A stretch of 64,000 nt of DNA from assembly GCF_022919075.1 (NCBI RefSeq), contig NZ_CP095078.1:4898001-4962000 (forward strand), in the 5' to 3' direction. The position numbers and the translations under genes were made by a program. Below the pieces are notes generated by a model. That model was not told the origin of the DNA, did not search any database, and saw only the letters and a program-made list of their open reading frames with translations. This document shows, piece by piece, positions 55,144 to 63,635 of this stretch (positions are counted from its first letter, which is position 1; each line of letters begins with the position of its first letter). Source of the stretch: Nocardioides sp. W7. Lineage in GTDB: Bacteria; Actinomycetota; Actinomycetes; Propionibacteriales; Nocardioidaceae.

Positions 55144-58100
55144 GTGCCGCAGTCCTCAGGCAGCCAGTCCACCCACTCCACCTCCGCGGGTCCCCCGTCC
55201 GACGAGTTCGGAGCCAACGAGTGGCTCGTGGAGGAGATGTTCGAGCAGTATCAGAAGGATCCCGGCAGCGTCGATGCGACGTGGGTGACGTACTTCAAGA
55301 ACGGCCACGGTAGCAACGCCCCGGCTGCGACCAACGGCTCCCCGGCCGAGCCCGCGAAGGCGAAGCCCGCGGCGCCCGCCGCGACGAAGTCCGCCCCTGC
55401 GGCACCCGCGAAGACCGAGGCCAAGCCGGAGACCAAGGTCGAGGCCAAGCCCGCCCCCGTCGCGAAGCCGCGCCCCGAGGCCAAGGCCGCCGAGCCCGCG
55501 AAGGGCACCACCTCGCCGGTGCCGAAGGAGTCCCCCAAGGCCGAGCCGGCCGCGGCGAGCGACGAGCCGACGTACACCGTGCTGCGTGGCGCGCCCGCCC
55601 GCACCGTGCAGAACATGGACGCCTCCCTGGAGGTGCCGACCGCCACGTCGGTCCGCTCGGTGCCGGTGAAGCTGCTGTGGGACAACCGCACCGTGATCAA
55701 CAACCATCTCGCCCGCGCCCGCGGCGGCAAGGTCTCCTTCACCCACCTGATCGGCTACGCGCTGGTCAAGGCGGTGAAGTCGATGCCCGAGATGAACAAC
55801 GGCTACGACGTCGTCAACGGCAAGCCCAACCTGATCACCCCGGCCCACATCAACCTCGGGCTCGCGATCGACGTACCGAAGCCCGACGGCTCGCGCCAGC
55901 TGCTCGTCCCGAGCATCAAGGCCGCGGAGAACATGGACTTCGCCGGCTTCTGGACCGCCTACGAGGACATCGTCCGCAAGGCGCGCGACGGCAAGCTCGG
56001 CGTCGTCGACTTCCAGGGCACCTCGATCTCGCTGACCAACCCCGGCGGCATCGGCACCAGCCACTCCGTCCCCCGCCTGATGAAGGGCCAGGGCGCGATC
56101 ATCGGCGTCGGCGCGATGGAGTACCCGCCCGAGTGGCAGGGCGCGTCCGCGGAGGCGATCGCCCGCAACGCCATCTCGAAGGTCATGACGCTGACCTCGA
56201 CGTACGACCACCGGGTCATCCAGGGCGCGCAGTCGGGCGAGTTCCTCAAGCGGGTGCACCAGCTGCTGCTCGGCCAGGACGACTTCTACGACGAGATCTT
56301 CCGCTCGCTGCGCATCCCCTACGAGCCGATCCGCTGGAGCAACGACATCTCGACGTCGCACGACGACGAGATCAGCAAGCAGGCCCGGATCCTCGAGCTC
56401 ATCCACGCCTACCGGGTGCGCGGCCACATGATGGCCGACACCGACCCGCTGGAGTACCGCCAGCGCAGCCACCCCGACCTCGAGATCGAGTCGCACGGGC
56501 TGACCCTGTGGGACCTCGACCGCGAGTTCGCCACCGGATCGTTCGGTGGCGAGGGTCGCCGGTTCATGAAGCTGCGCGGGATCCTCGGCATCCTGCGCGA
56601 CTCCTACTGCCGCACCACCGGCATCGAGTACATGCACATCATGGATCCCGAGCAGCGCCGCTGGATCCAGGAGCGCGTCGAGCAGCCGCACGCCAAGCCG
56701 CCCCGCGAGGAGCAGCTGCGGATCCTGCTGAAGCTCAACCAGGCCGAGGCGTTCGAGACCTTCCTGCAGACCAAGTTCGTCGGCCAGAAGCGCTTCTCCC
56801 TCGAGGGTGGCGAGACCACGATCCCGGTCATCGACGAGATCTGCGAGGCCGCGGCCGAGTCGGGCCTCGACGAGGTCACGATCGGCATGGCCCACCGCGG
56901 TCGGCTCAACGTGCTGGCCAACATCGTCGGCAAGAAGTACTCCCAGATCTTCCGCGAGTTCGAGGGCAACATCGACCCGCGCACGGTCCAGGGCTCCGGC
57001 GACGTGAAGTACCACCTCGGTGCCGAGGGCGAGTTCGTCGCCGGCTCCAAGGACACGATCAAGGTCTCCGTCGCCGCGAACCCGTCCCACCTCGAGGCCG
57101 TCGACCCGGTCCTGGAGGGCATCGCCCGCGCCAAGCAGGACGTGCTCGACCAGGGCGCGGCGTTCCCCGTCCTGCCGCTGCTCGTCCACGGTGACGCCGC
57201 CTTCGCCGGCCAGGGGGTCGTCGCCGAGACGCTCAACCTCAGCCAGCTGCGCGGCTACCGCACCGGCGGCACGATCCACGTGGTCGTCAACAACCAGGTC
57301 GGCTTCACCACCTCCCCCGGCTCGTCCCGCTCGTCGCTGTACTGCACCGACGTCGCGCGGATGGTCCAGGCGCCGATCTTCCACGTCAACGGCGACGACC
57401 CGGAGGCGTGCATCCACGTCGCCCGGCTCGCCTTCGAGTACCGCCAGGCGTTCAACAAGGACGTCGTCATCGACCTCGTCTGCTACCGCCGCCGCGGTCA
57501 CAACGAGGGTGACGACCCGTCGTACACCCAGCCGCTGATGTACGACCTCATCGAGCAGAAGCGCTCCGTGCGCAAGCTCTACACCGAGTCCCTGATCGGT
57601 CGTGGCGACATCACGATCGAGGAGGCCGAGCAGGTGCTGCGCGACTACCAGCAGCAGCTCGAGCGGGTCTTCACCGAGGTCCGCGAGGCCAGCACCCAGC
57701 CCTCGGAGTGGACGACGGTCCCGGACTACCCGGACAAGCCGATCGGCGAGACCGACACCGCGGTGCCGCAGGAGTACCTCAAGCGGATGTCGGACGCGTA
57801 CGTCACTCCGCCCGAGGGCTTCACCGTGCACCCGAAGGTGATGCCGCAGCTGCAGCGTCGCGCCGCCGCGATCACCGACGGCCCGATCGACTGGGGCACC
57901 GGCGAGATCCTCGCGTTCGGGTCGCTGCTGATGGAGGGCCGCCCGGTCCGCCTGGCCGGCCAGGACTCGCGTCGCGGCACCTTCGTGTCGCGCTTCGGCA
58001 CCATCATCGACCGGAAGAACGCCGACGAGTGGACGCCGCTCTCCTCGCTCACCGAGGACCAGGCGAAGTTCTACATCTACGACTCGCTGCTCTCCGAGTA

Positions 58101-58905
58101 CGCCGCGCTCGGCTTCGAGTACGGCTACTCCGTGGCCCGGCCGGACGCGCTGGTGCTGTGGGAGGCGCAGTTCGGCGACTTCGTCAACGGCGCTCAGACC
58201 GTCATCGACGAGTTCATCTCCGCCGGTGAGAGCAAGTGGCGCCAGCAGTCCGGCGTCGTGCTGCTGCTCCCGCACGGCTACGAGGGCCAGGGCGCGGACC
58301 ACTCCTCGGCCCGCATCGAGCGGTTCCTGCAGATGGCCGCCGACGAGGCGTTCGTGGTCGCCCAGCCGAGCACGCCCGCGTCGTACTTCCACCTGCTGCG
58401 CCAGCACTCGCTGGGCGAGGAGCACCGGCCGCTGATCGTCTTCACCCCGAAGTCGATGCTCAAGCGCAAGGAGGCGGCCTCGCAGCCGGCCGACTTCACC
58501 ACGGGCACGTTCAAGCCGTTCATCGGCGACGCGGCGGCCGACCCGGACAAGGTCGACACCCTGCTGCTGTGCTCGGGCCGGGTCACCTGGGACCTGATGG
58601 TCGAGCGTCCCAAGCGCGAGGACTCCGAGCGGTTCGCCATCGGCCGCGTGGAGCAGCTCTACCCGCGTCCGATCGACGCCATCAGGGCCGAGATCGCCCG
58701 CTACCCGCACCTCAAGCAGGTCCGCTGGGTGCAGGACGAGCCGCTCAACATGGGCCCGTGGCCGCACTACGCGCTCAACGTCTGGCCCGACGTCGACGCG
58801 CAGGTCGTGGCGGTCACCCGGCCGGAGGGCTCCTCGCCCGCCGTGGGCACCGTCAAGCGGCACCAGGCGGAGCAGAAGGAACTGATGGAGCGCGCGTTTG
58901 CCTGA
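55144..58905 (+). CDS. kgd: Multifunctional 2-oxoglutarate decarboxylase/dehydrogenase E1 with E2-like domain
   Basis: 1253 residues from GTG at 55144. An E1 N-terminal tag (DEFGANEWLVEEMFEQYQKDP), an Ala/Lys/Pro linker (about 55-140), an E2 acyltransferase domain ending STYDHRVIQGAQSGEFL with the catalytic His, then the thiamine E1: GMAHRGRLNVLAN, HLGAEGEF, GDAAFAGQGVVAE and VYRRRGHNEGDDPS-like CYRRRGHNEGDDPS. It lacks a lipoyl domain, as in mycobacteria. It acts in the TCA cycle, giving succinate semialdehyde or succinyl-CoA with partner E2/E3. Monocistronic; a hairpin follows. Confidence 0.96.
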   Translation: MPQSSGSQSTHSTSAGPPSDEFGANEWLVEEMFEQYQKDPGSVDATWVTYFKNGHGSNAPAATNGSPAEPAKAKPAAPAATKSAPAAPAKTEAKPETKVEAKPAPVAKPRPEAKAAEPAKGTTSPVPKESPKAEPAAASDEPTYTVLRGAPARTVQNMDASLEVPTATSVRSVPVKLLWDNRTVINNHLARARGGKVSFTHLIGYALVKAVKSMPEMNNGYDVVNGKPNLITPAHINLGLAIDVPKPDGSRQLLVPSIKAAENMDFAGFWTAYEDIVRKARDGKLGVVDFQGTSISLTNPGGIGTSHSVPRLMKGQGAIIGVGAMEYPPEWQGASAEAIARNAISKVMTLTSTYDHRVIQGAQSGEFLKRVHQLLLGQDDFYDEIFRSLRIPYEPIRWSNDISTSHDDEISKQARILELIHAYRVRGHMMADTDPLEYRQRSHPDLEIESHGLTLWDLDREFATGSFGGEGRRFMKLRGILGILRDSYCRTTGIEYMHIMDPEQRRWIQERVEQPHAKPPREEQLRILLKLNQAEAFETFLQTKFVGQKRFSLEGGETTIPVIDEICEAAAESGLDEVTIGMAHRGRLNVLANIVGKKYSQIFREFEGNIDPRTVQGSGDVKYHLGAEGEFVAGSKDTIKVSVAANPSHLEAVDPVLEGIARAKQDVLDQGAAFPVLPLLVHGDAAFAGQGVVAETLNLSQLRGYRTGGTIHVVVNNQVGFTTSPGSSRSSLYCTDVARMVQAPIFHVNGDDPEACIHVARLAFEYRQAFNKDVVIDLVCYRRRGHNEGDDPSYTQPLMYDLIEQKRSVRKLYTESLIGRGDITIEEAEQVLRDYQQQLERVFTEVREASTQPSEWTTVPDYPDKPIGETDTAVPQEYLKRMSDAYVTPPEGFTVHPKVMPQLQRRAAAITDGPIDWGTGEILAFGSLLMEGRPVRLAGQDSRRGTFVSRFGTIIDRKNADEWTPLSSLTEDQAKFYIYDSLLSEYAALGFEYGYSVARPDALVLWEAQFGDFVNGAQTVIDEFISAGESKWRQQSGVVLLLPHGYEGQGADHSSARIERFLQMAADEAFVVAQPSTPASYFHLLRQHSLGEEHRPLIVFTPKSMLKRKEAASQPADFTTGTFKPFIGDAAADPDKVDTLLLCSGRVTWDLMVERPKREDSERFAIGRVEQLYPRPIDAIRAEIARYPHLKQVRWVQDEPLNMGPWPHYALNVWPDVDAQVVAVTRPEGSSPAVGTVKRHQAEQKELMERAFA

Positions 58906-58907
58906 CC

Positions 58908-58938
58908 GGTCGGGGCCCGAGACACGAGGGCCCCGACC
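58908..58938 (+). terminator. Terminator after kgd
   Basis: GGTCGGGGCCC (58908-58918) pairs perfectly with GGGCCCCGACC (58928-58938) with a nine-base loop, three bases after the stop. No U-tract. Confidence 0.7.
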
Positions 58939-58950
58939 ACTCGTCAGGCA

Positions 58951-59003
58951 GGTCGAGTAGGCGCGCGACCGAGGGACGAGGTCGCGACCGCGGTATCGAG
59001 ACC
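58951..59003. repeat. REP-like palindromic element
   Basis: GGTCGAGTAGGCGCGCGACC, then GAGGGACGAG, then GTCGCGACCGCGGTATCGAG and ACC form an imperfect palindrome with GGTC...GACC ends. Elements of this GGTYTCGATAC...CTCGACC shape are scattered in Nocardioides-type genomes between genes (from general knowledge). It lies between kgd and DUF6104. Confidence 0.55.
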
Positions 59004-59028
59004 CAGTCAGTGTCGAGGAGTGATTGAC

Positions 59029-59205
59029 GTGTACTTCACCGACCGCGGCATCGAGGAGCTGCAGAAGCGGCGGGGTGACGAGGAGGTCACCCTGGCCTGG
59101 CTGGGCGACCAGCTGCAGGCCTTCACCGACGCCCACCCGGAGTTCGAGACCGCCGTCGAGCGGTTCGCGACCTGGCTGGCTCGGCTCGACGACCCCGAGG
59201 ATTGA
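59029..59205 (+). CDS. DUF6104 family protein
   Basis: 58 residues, MYFTDRGIEELQKRRGDEEV...FETAVERFATWLARLDDPED. GGAG at 59017-59020 lies eight bases before the GTG at 59029, so I prefer it to the GTG at 59020. The same small helical protein follows kgd in streptomycetes (recalled). Function unknown; it may modulate the E1 enzyme. It ends in a hairpin region. Confidence 0.8.
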   Translation: MYFTDRGIEELQKRRGDEEVTLAWLGDQLQAFTDAHPEFETAVERFATWLARLDDPED

Positions 59206-59216
59206 CCCGCCCCCCG

Positions 59217-59268
59217 CCGAGTCAGCACGAATGGTGGGCCGAGTCAGCACCAGTAGTGCTGACTCGGC
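59217..59268. terminator. Hairpin with repeated GCCGAGTCAGCAC
   Basis: GCCGAGTCAGCAC occurs at about 59217-59229 and 59238-59250, and its complement GTGCTGACTCGGC at 59256-59268, five bases after the second copy. The 13-base perfect stem can end DUF6104 transcription; the extra direct copy could give an alternative fold. Confidence 0.65.
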
Positions 59269-59304
59269 ACCACATTTGCGCCGGCTCGGCCTAGGGTGTC
59301 GGGC

Positions 59305-59934
59305 ATGACCAGCCCTGTCGACCCGTCGTACGACGTCGTTTACCCGCCGGCCCCGTGGGACATGGTGGGCCAGCTGTGGCTCTCGCTGTTCCGGATCAAG
59401 GACGCCGTCGACGACCTGCGGCCCGCCGGCATCTACGGCGCGGCGTTCGTGTCCTACGAGGAGGGCAGCCCGCTGACCTACTCCGAGCTGCTCATCGCCC
59501 GGCCGGTGCAGGAGGACGGCGTCAAGGCCGTCAGCATCACCGACATCTGGGTCGACTCCCCCGCCTCCGTGGCGGGCGGGCGTGGTCTGTGGGCGATCCC
59601 GAAGGAGCTGTGCGACTTCTCCCTGGAGTCCAGCTACCGGGGCCCGCTGTCGCGCACCGAGTGGTCCGCCTCCGCGGAGCGGCGGCCGATCGCCCACGCC
59701 CGATTCAGCGACGTCTCGCGGATCGCGATCCGCACGCCGTTCAAGGGCGCCACCTGGCAGCCCCCGATCGACGACCACGCGGGCCCGGTCACGGCCCGGC
59801 TGACCGGCTCGGCGAAGGCGCTGCCGTGCCGGGGCCGGTGGGAGTTCGCCCCCGACGGCCCGCTCGGCTGGCTCGCCGGGCGGCGGCCACTGGTCTCCTT
59901 CCGGATGTCCGGCTTCCGGATGTCCTTCGCCTGA
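59305..59934 (+). CDS. Acetoacetate-decarboxylase-like family protein
   Basis: 209 residues. GIYGAAFVSYEEGSPLTYSELLIARPV is the family's beta-barrel block and GRGLWAIPKELCDFSLES carries the Lys that forms the Schiff base in acetoacetate decarboxylase (GxPKk-like). The acidic pair before the Lys, present in true decarboxylases, is not obvious. It may decarboxylate a beta-keto acid or have drifted in function. The upstream GTG at 59296 is a possible start. Confidence 0.8.
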   Translation: MTSPVDPSYDVVYPPAPWDMVGQLWLSLFRIKDAVDDLRPAGIYGAAFVSYEEGSPLTYSELLIARPVQEDGVKAVSITDIWVDSPASVAGGRGLWAIPKELCDFSLESSYRGPLSRTEWSASAERRPIAHARFSDVSRIAIRTPFKGATWQPPIDDHAGPVTARLTGSAKALPCRGRWEFAPDGPLGWLAGRRPLVSFRMSGFRMSFA

Positions 59935-59938
59935 CCCC

Positions 59939-60391
59939 GTGCCCCGCAGGATCGAGCCCGAGCCCGACGTCGTACGCCGGATCGCCGCGACCGCGACCGT
60001 CCTCCCCGAGGCCTACGAGGAGGACGCCTGGACCGGCGTGCGCTGGCGGATCCGCACCCAGACCTTCGCGCACGTCATGGTGGCCCAGGAGGGCTACGAG
60101 TCGTCGTACCGCGAGATCACCGGCGACCCGACGCCGCGGACGGTGCTGACCTTCCACGCCGGCGGCGACGAGCTGCTCGCCCTCACCCACGCGGGGCCGC
60201 CGTTCTACAAGCCGCCCTGGTCGGGATCGATCGTCGGGCTGGTGCTCGACGAGGACACCGATTGGGGTGAGGTGGCCGAGCTGGTCACCGAGTCCTACCG
60301 CCTCCGCGCGCCGCAGTTCCTGGTACGCCGACTGGACGCCGGAGCGCCTCGTCAGGGTGAGTCGCCAGACCGTCGAGGATCAGCTCGCTGA
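59939..60391 (+). CDS. MmcQ/YjbR family DNA-binding-like protein
   Basis: 150 residues from GTG 59939. LPEAYEEDAWTGVRWRIRTQTFAHV and the end LVTESYRLRAPQFLVRRL follow the YjbR fold, a CyaY-like domain of unknown function. The last 16 residues (GAPRQGESPDRRGSAR) are an unlikely tail and lie in a 107-base 3' overlap with the convergent TetR gene. It is four bases after the decarboxylase-like gene stop, so both form an operon. Confidence 0.8.
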   Translation: MPRRIEPEPDVVRRIAATATVLPEAYEEDAWTGVRWRIRTQTFAHVMVAQEGYESSYREITGDPTPRTVLTFHAGGDELLALTHAGPPFYKPPWSGSIVGLVLDEDTDWGEVAELVTESYRLRAPQFLVRRLDAGAPRQGESPDRRGSAR

Positions 60392-60947
60392 TCGCGGCAC
60401 CGAGGCGGGCCGCATGCGCGGCCGGATCGTCGAGTGGCCCCTCGACGGCGACGCTGAGTCCGGCGATGGTGATCGCGCCGAAGATGCTCATCGCGACCGT
60501 GCCCGGATCCGCGACCTGGCGCAGCGAGCCGTCGGCGACTCCCTCCTCGAGCAGCTGCTCGATCGGCTCGAAGAAGGTGGCGTGGATGGCGGGCGCCAGC
60601 TCGGGCAGCCGGGTCACCCGTCCCAGGTCACCGATCAGGGCCCGGCACAGGAACGGATGCTCGAGCATCACGCCGAGCTGCGCCACGACGGCGCCCTCGA
60701 GCCTGGTCCTCGCGTTCTCGGGCTCGCTCACCGCCACTCCGACCGCGCCGGCCACCATGTCCAGCAGGTCACCCATGAGGAAGAGCAGGACCCCGTTCTT
60801 GCCGTCGAGGTGGTAGTAGATGGTCGCCTTCGGGATGCCCGTGGCCTCGGCGATGTCGTCGATCTTGGTGCCGTCCAGGCCGCGTTCGGCGATCAGCTCG
60901 GCCGCGTCGTACAGCTTGCTGGCCAGCTTGGCCGGGAGTTTCCTCAT
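60285..60947 (-). CDS. TetR-family transcriptional regulator
   Basis: 220 residues from ATG 60947. The helix-turn-helix is LYDAAELIAERGLDGTKIDDIAEATGIPKATIYYHLDGKNGVL, with a ligand-binding helical domain behind. It is divergent from the P450 gene, which is its probable target. A near-palindrome in the 141-base gap may be the operator. The C-terminal tail (RRPVGVPGTAARGGGRTR) overlaps the YjbR gene. Confidence 0.9.
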   Translation of the reverse strand: MRKLPAKLASKLYDAAELIAERGLDGTKIDDIAEATGIPKATIYYHLDGKNGVLLFLMGDLLDMVAGAVGVAVSEPENARTRLEGAVVAQLGVMLEHPFLCRALIGDLGRVTRLPELAPAIHATFFEPIEQLLEEGVADGSLRQVADPGTVAMSIFGAITIAGLSVAVEGPLDDPAAHAARLGAAISELILDGLATHPDEALRRPVGVPGTAARGGGRTR

Positions 60948-61027
60948 CGTCCACCTACGTTCTCGCATCCGGCCATCCCGCGCGGTCCGGCTCGCCGAGG
61001 GCCTCGACCTTCGACCACATCCTATGT

Positions 61028-61044
61028 TGTACTGCGAGTCCAAA
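61028..61044. promoter_or_regulatory. Putative TetR operator between TetR and P450 genes
   Basis: TTGTACT-GCG-AGTCCAA is an inverted repeat with one mismatch in seven pairs, 45 bases before the P450 start and 81 bases before the TetR start. It is placed for both autoregulation and P450 control. TAGGAT on the minus strand nearby may be the TetR -10. Confidence 0.5.
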
Positions 61045-61088
61045 CTGTTGATTCAAAGGTGTGGAGCGCATCGTCCGAGAGGGGTCCG

Positions 61089-62270
61089 ATGACCGACCAG
61101 CAACTGACCTACAGCCCATTCGATCCGGAGATGATCGCGGACCCGTACCCCGTCTACCGCGAGCTCCGCGACAGCGCGCCCGTGTACTGGTCGCCGGAGA
61201 CGAGCTCCTGGGTCCTGAGCCGGTACGACGACGTCGCCGCAGCCCTCACCGACCCGACGACGTACTCCTCGGCATCGGGCGTTTACCCCACTCCGCCCGG
61301 AGTGGACATGACCGAGCTGTTCCTGCCCATGCTCGTGATGAGCGACCCGCCCCGGCACACCCAGCTGCGTCAGCTCGTCAGCAAGGCCTTCACGCCTCGC
61401 CGCATCGCCGCACTGGAGATGGGCGTCCACGCCATCGTCCACGACCTGCTCGACCAGGCCCCCTCGGACGGCACCTGGGACTTCGTGGCCGGGTTCTCCG
61501 GGCCGCTCCCGGCCATCGTCATCGCCGACATGCTCGGCGTACCGCGCGAGGACCGGGACCGCTTCCGGACCTGGTCCACCACCCTGGTCCAGTCCAACCC
61601 GATCCGCGGCGAGATGGGACCCGGCCTGGACGCCGCGGCCGCGCTCTACGACTACTTCTCGACCTTCCTCGCCGAACGCCGCGCGCGGCCCGAGGACGAC
61701 CTGATGTCGGCGCTCGTCCAGGCCGAGGTCGAGGGCCAGCACCTCAGCGAGGATGAGCTCCTCGGCTTCTGCCTCCTGCTGCTCGTGGCCGGGCACGAGA
61801 CGACCACGAACCTGCTCTCCAACGGCGCCGTCCTCTTGGCCGAGCACCCGGAGAGCCGACACCAGCTGAGCGAGGACCGGGACCTGGTGCCGCTCGCGGT
61901 CGAGGAGCTGCTCCGCTACGACTCGCCGGTCCAGGGCATCGGGCGCACCCTGACCCGGCAGGTCGAGCTGCACGGACAGCGGATGGAGCCCGGAGACTCG
62001 GTGCTGCTGCTGTTCGGGTCCGCGAACCGTGACGAGCGCGCCTTCCCCGACGCCGAGGTCTTCGACATCGGCCGCCGTCCCGAGCGACATGTCGCGCTCG
62101 GTCGCGGCATCCACTTCTGCCTCGGGGCATCCCTGGCGCGGATGGAGACCCGGATCGCCCTCGACGTGCTCCTCGACCGCCGCACGTTCAACTGGGACGT
62201 CGACCTATCGGGCGCCGAGCGGCTCCGCTCGGGTCCGATCCGCGGGTTCGCCTCACTGCCCGTGCAGTGA
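61089..62270 (+). CDS. Cytochrome P450
   Basis: 393 residues with the bacterial class I layout: I helix LLVAGHETTTNLLSNG with the acid-alcohol pair ET, K-helix ExxR as EELLRYDSPVQG, and the heme loop GRGIHFCLGASLARMETR with the Cys ligand. Heme-thiolate monooxygenase needing a ferredoxin and reductase; substrate unknown. GAGAGG lies shortly upstream of the ATG. Divergent from a TetR regulator; the reductase gene at 63.6 kb is on the other strand and may serve the desaturase instead. Confidence 0.93.
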   Translation: MTDQQLTYSPFDPEMIADPYPVYRELRDSAPVYWSPETSSWVLSRYDDVAAALTDPTTYSSASGVYPTPPGVDMTELFLPMLVMSDPPRHTQLRQLVSKAFTPRRIAALEMGVHAIVHDLLDQAPSDGTWDFVAGFSGPLPAIVIADMLGVPREDRDRFRTWSTTLVQSNPIRGEMGPGLDAAAALYDYFSTFLAERRARPEDDLMSALVQAEVEGQHLSEDELLGFCLLLLVAGHETTTNLLSNGAVLLAEHPESRHQLSEDRDLVPLAVEELLRYDSPVQGIGRTLTRQVELHGQRMEPGDSVLLLFGSANRDERAFPDAEVFDIGRRPERHVALGRGIHFCLGASLARMETRIALDVLLDRRTFNWDVDLSGAERLRSGPIRGFASLPVQ

Positions 62271-62296
62271 CGCAGGGGGACGGTCAGCCCGGCCGC

Positions 62297-62500
62297 TCAG
62301 TCCTCGGTCTGCTCCGAGGCCCGGCGGGCGGAGTCACGGATCTCGAAGACCTCGGTGGCGAACCCACCGAAGGCCGAGGCGACGTCGCGAACGGCGCCGG
62401 TGATGATCGTGGCCACCTGGCCGACGGTCGAGGCGGCCGCCTCGACCGTGCCCTGCAGAGCGTCCTTGCGGATCTCGGCCTTGCTCAGGTGGTCCCTCAT
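62297..62500 (-). CDS. Small helical protein, 67 residues
   Basis: MRDHLSKAEIRKDALQGTVEAAASTVGQVATIITGAVRDVASAFGGFATEVFEIRDSARRASEQTED: one long amphipathic helix pattern with an apolar middle. No family recognised. Eleven bases after the desaturase stop on the same strand, so it ends the reductase-desaturase operon and may be a membrane-associated helper. Confidence 0.7.
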   Translation of the reverse strand: MRDHLSKAEIRKDALQGTVEAAASTVGQVATIITGAVRDVASAFGGFATEVFEIRDSARRASEQTED

Positions 62501-62511
62501 GGGCCTCAGTG

Positions 62512-63615
62512 TCAGGCCGCAGTGGGCTCCGCGACAACCGGGCCGGGGGTGCGAGACCGCTCACGCCGGTCGGGCAGCGCGAGTCGGCAGATCTTCGCAG
62601 CGACGCTGCCGAGCTGCCGGCCGAGCGAGCCGGTGTTGTACGGCAGGCCGTAGCGCTCACAGAGCTCGCGGACCTCGGTGGCGATCTCCGGGTAGCGCCG
62701 GGCGGGCAGGTCGGGGAAGAGATGGTGCTCGATCTGGTGCGACAGGTTGCCGGTCATCAGGTGGAAGAGCCTGCTGCCGGTGATGTTGGCCGAGCCGAGC
62801 AGCTGTCGGAAGTACCACTGCCCGCGGGTCTCGTCCTCGCACTCCTCCTGGGAGAAGGTCGCCACTCCCGCCGGGAAGTGGCCGCAGAAGATGATGTTGA
62901 AGGCCCAGACGTTGCGCACCAGGTTGGCGGCGGCGTTGCCGGCGAGGGTGAGCGGGAAGAGCGGGCCGGTCAGCGCCGGGAACAGCAGGTAGTCCTTCAC
63001 CGCCTGCCGCCTCACCTTGCGCATGATGCCCGCGTGCAGGGCGGCGTTGTCCTCCACCTTGCGCCGGCCGGCGACGAGGTTCTCGACCTCGAGGTCGTGC
63101 ATCGCCACGCCCCACTCGAAGAAGACCATCAGCAGGAAGGCGTAGGCCGGGTTGCCGAGGTAGTACGGGTGCCAGGGCTGGTCCTCGTCCATCCGCAGCA
63201 CGCCGTACCCGATGTCGCGGTCCTTGCCGAGGATGTTCGTGTAGGTGTGGTGGATGTAGTTGTGGCTGTTCTTCCACTGCTCCGAGGGGCAGACGTTGTC
63301 CCACTCGTACATCCGGGAGTTCAGGCCCGGGTCGCCCATCCAGTCGTACTGGCCGTGCATGACGTTGTGGCCGATCTCCATGTTGTCGAGGATCTTGGAG
63401 ATGCTCAGCGCCGCGACGGCCAGCGGCCAGGCCGGCGGCAGGTAGAACAGCGCGCGGCCGGCGACCTCGAAGGCCCGCTGGGCGCGCACGACGTCGCGGA
63501 TGTACGACGCGTCCGCCTCGCCGAGGTCGGCCAGGATCCGCTGCCGGATGGCGTCGAGCTCGTCGCCGAACTCCTCGAGCTGCTCGGTGGTCAGGGTGAT
63601 TCCGGGGTTCGTCAT
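62512..63615 (-). CDS. Membrane fatty-acid (acyl-CoA) desaturase
   Basis: 367 residues from ATG 63615 (AGAGGA five bases upstream). Three His boxes for the di-iron site: HNVMH (near residue 83), HNYIHH (near 120) and HQIEHH (near 312), as in DesA3-like stearoyl-CoA desaturases. Hydrophobic segments include LLMVFFEWGVAM and PLTLAGNAAANLV. It introduces a cis double bond into a fatty acyl chain and takes electrons from the ferredoxin reductase encoded immediately upstream. Confidence 0.9.
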   Translation of the reverse strand: MTNPGITLTTEQLEEFGDELDAIRQRILADLGEADASYIRDVVRAQRAFEVAGRALFYLPPAWPLAVAALSISKILDNMEIGHNVMHGQYDWMGDPGLNSRMYEWDNVCPSEQWKNSHNYIHHTYTNILGKDRDIGYGVLRMDEDQPWHPYYLGNPAYAFLLMVFFEWGVAMHDLEVENLVAGRRKVEDNAALHAGIMRKVRRQAVKDYLLFPALTGPLFPLTLAGNAAANLVRNVWAFNIIFCGHFPAGVATFSQEECEDETRGQWYFRQLLGSANITGSRLFHLMTGNLSHQIEHHLFPDLPARRYPEIATEVRELCERYGLPYNTGSLGRQLGSVAAKICRLALPDRRERSRTPGPVVAEPTAA

Positions 63616-63635
63616 GTGGTCCTCTCGGAGGTCGG

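Noticed and set aside
55156..59778. Minus-strand open frame of about 1540 codons opposite kgd
   Set aside because: Antisense shadow of kgd. The plus-strand frame has all E1 and E2 motifs.
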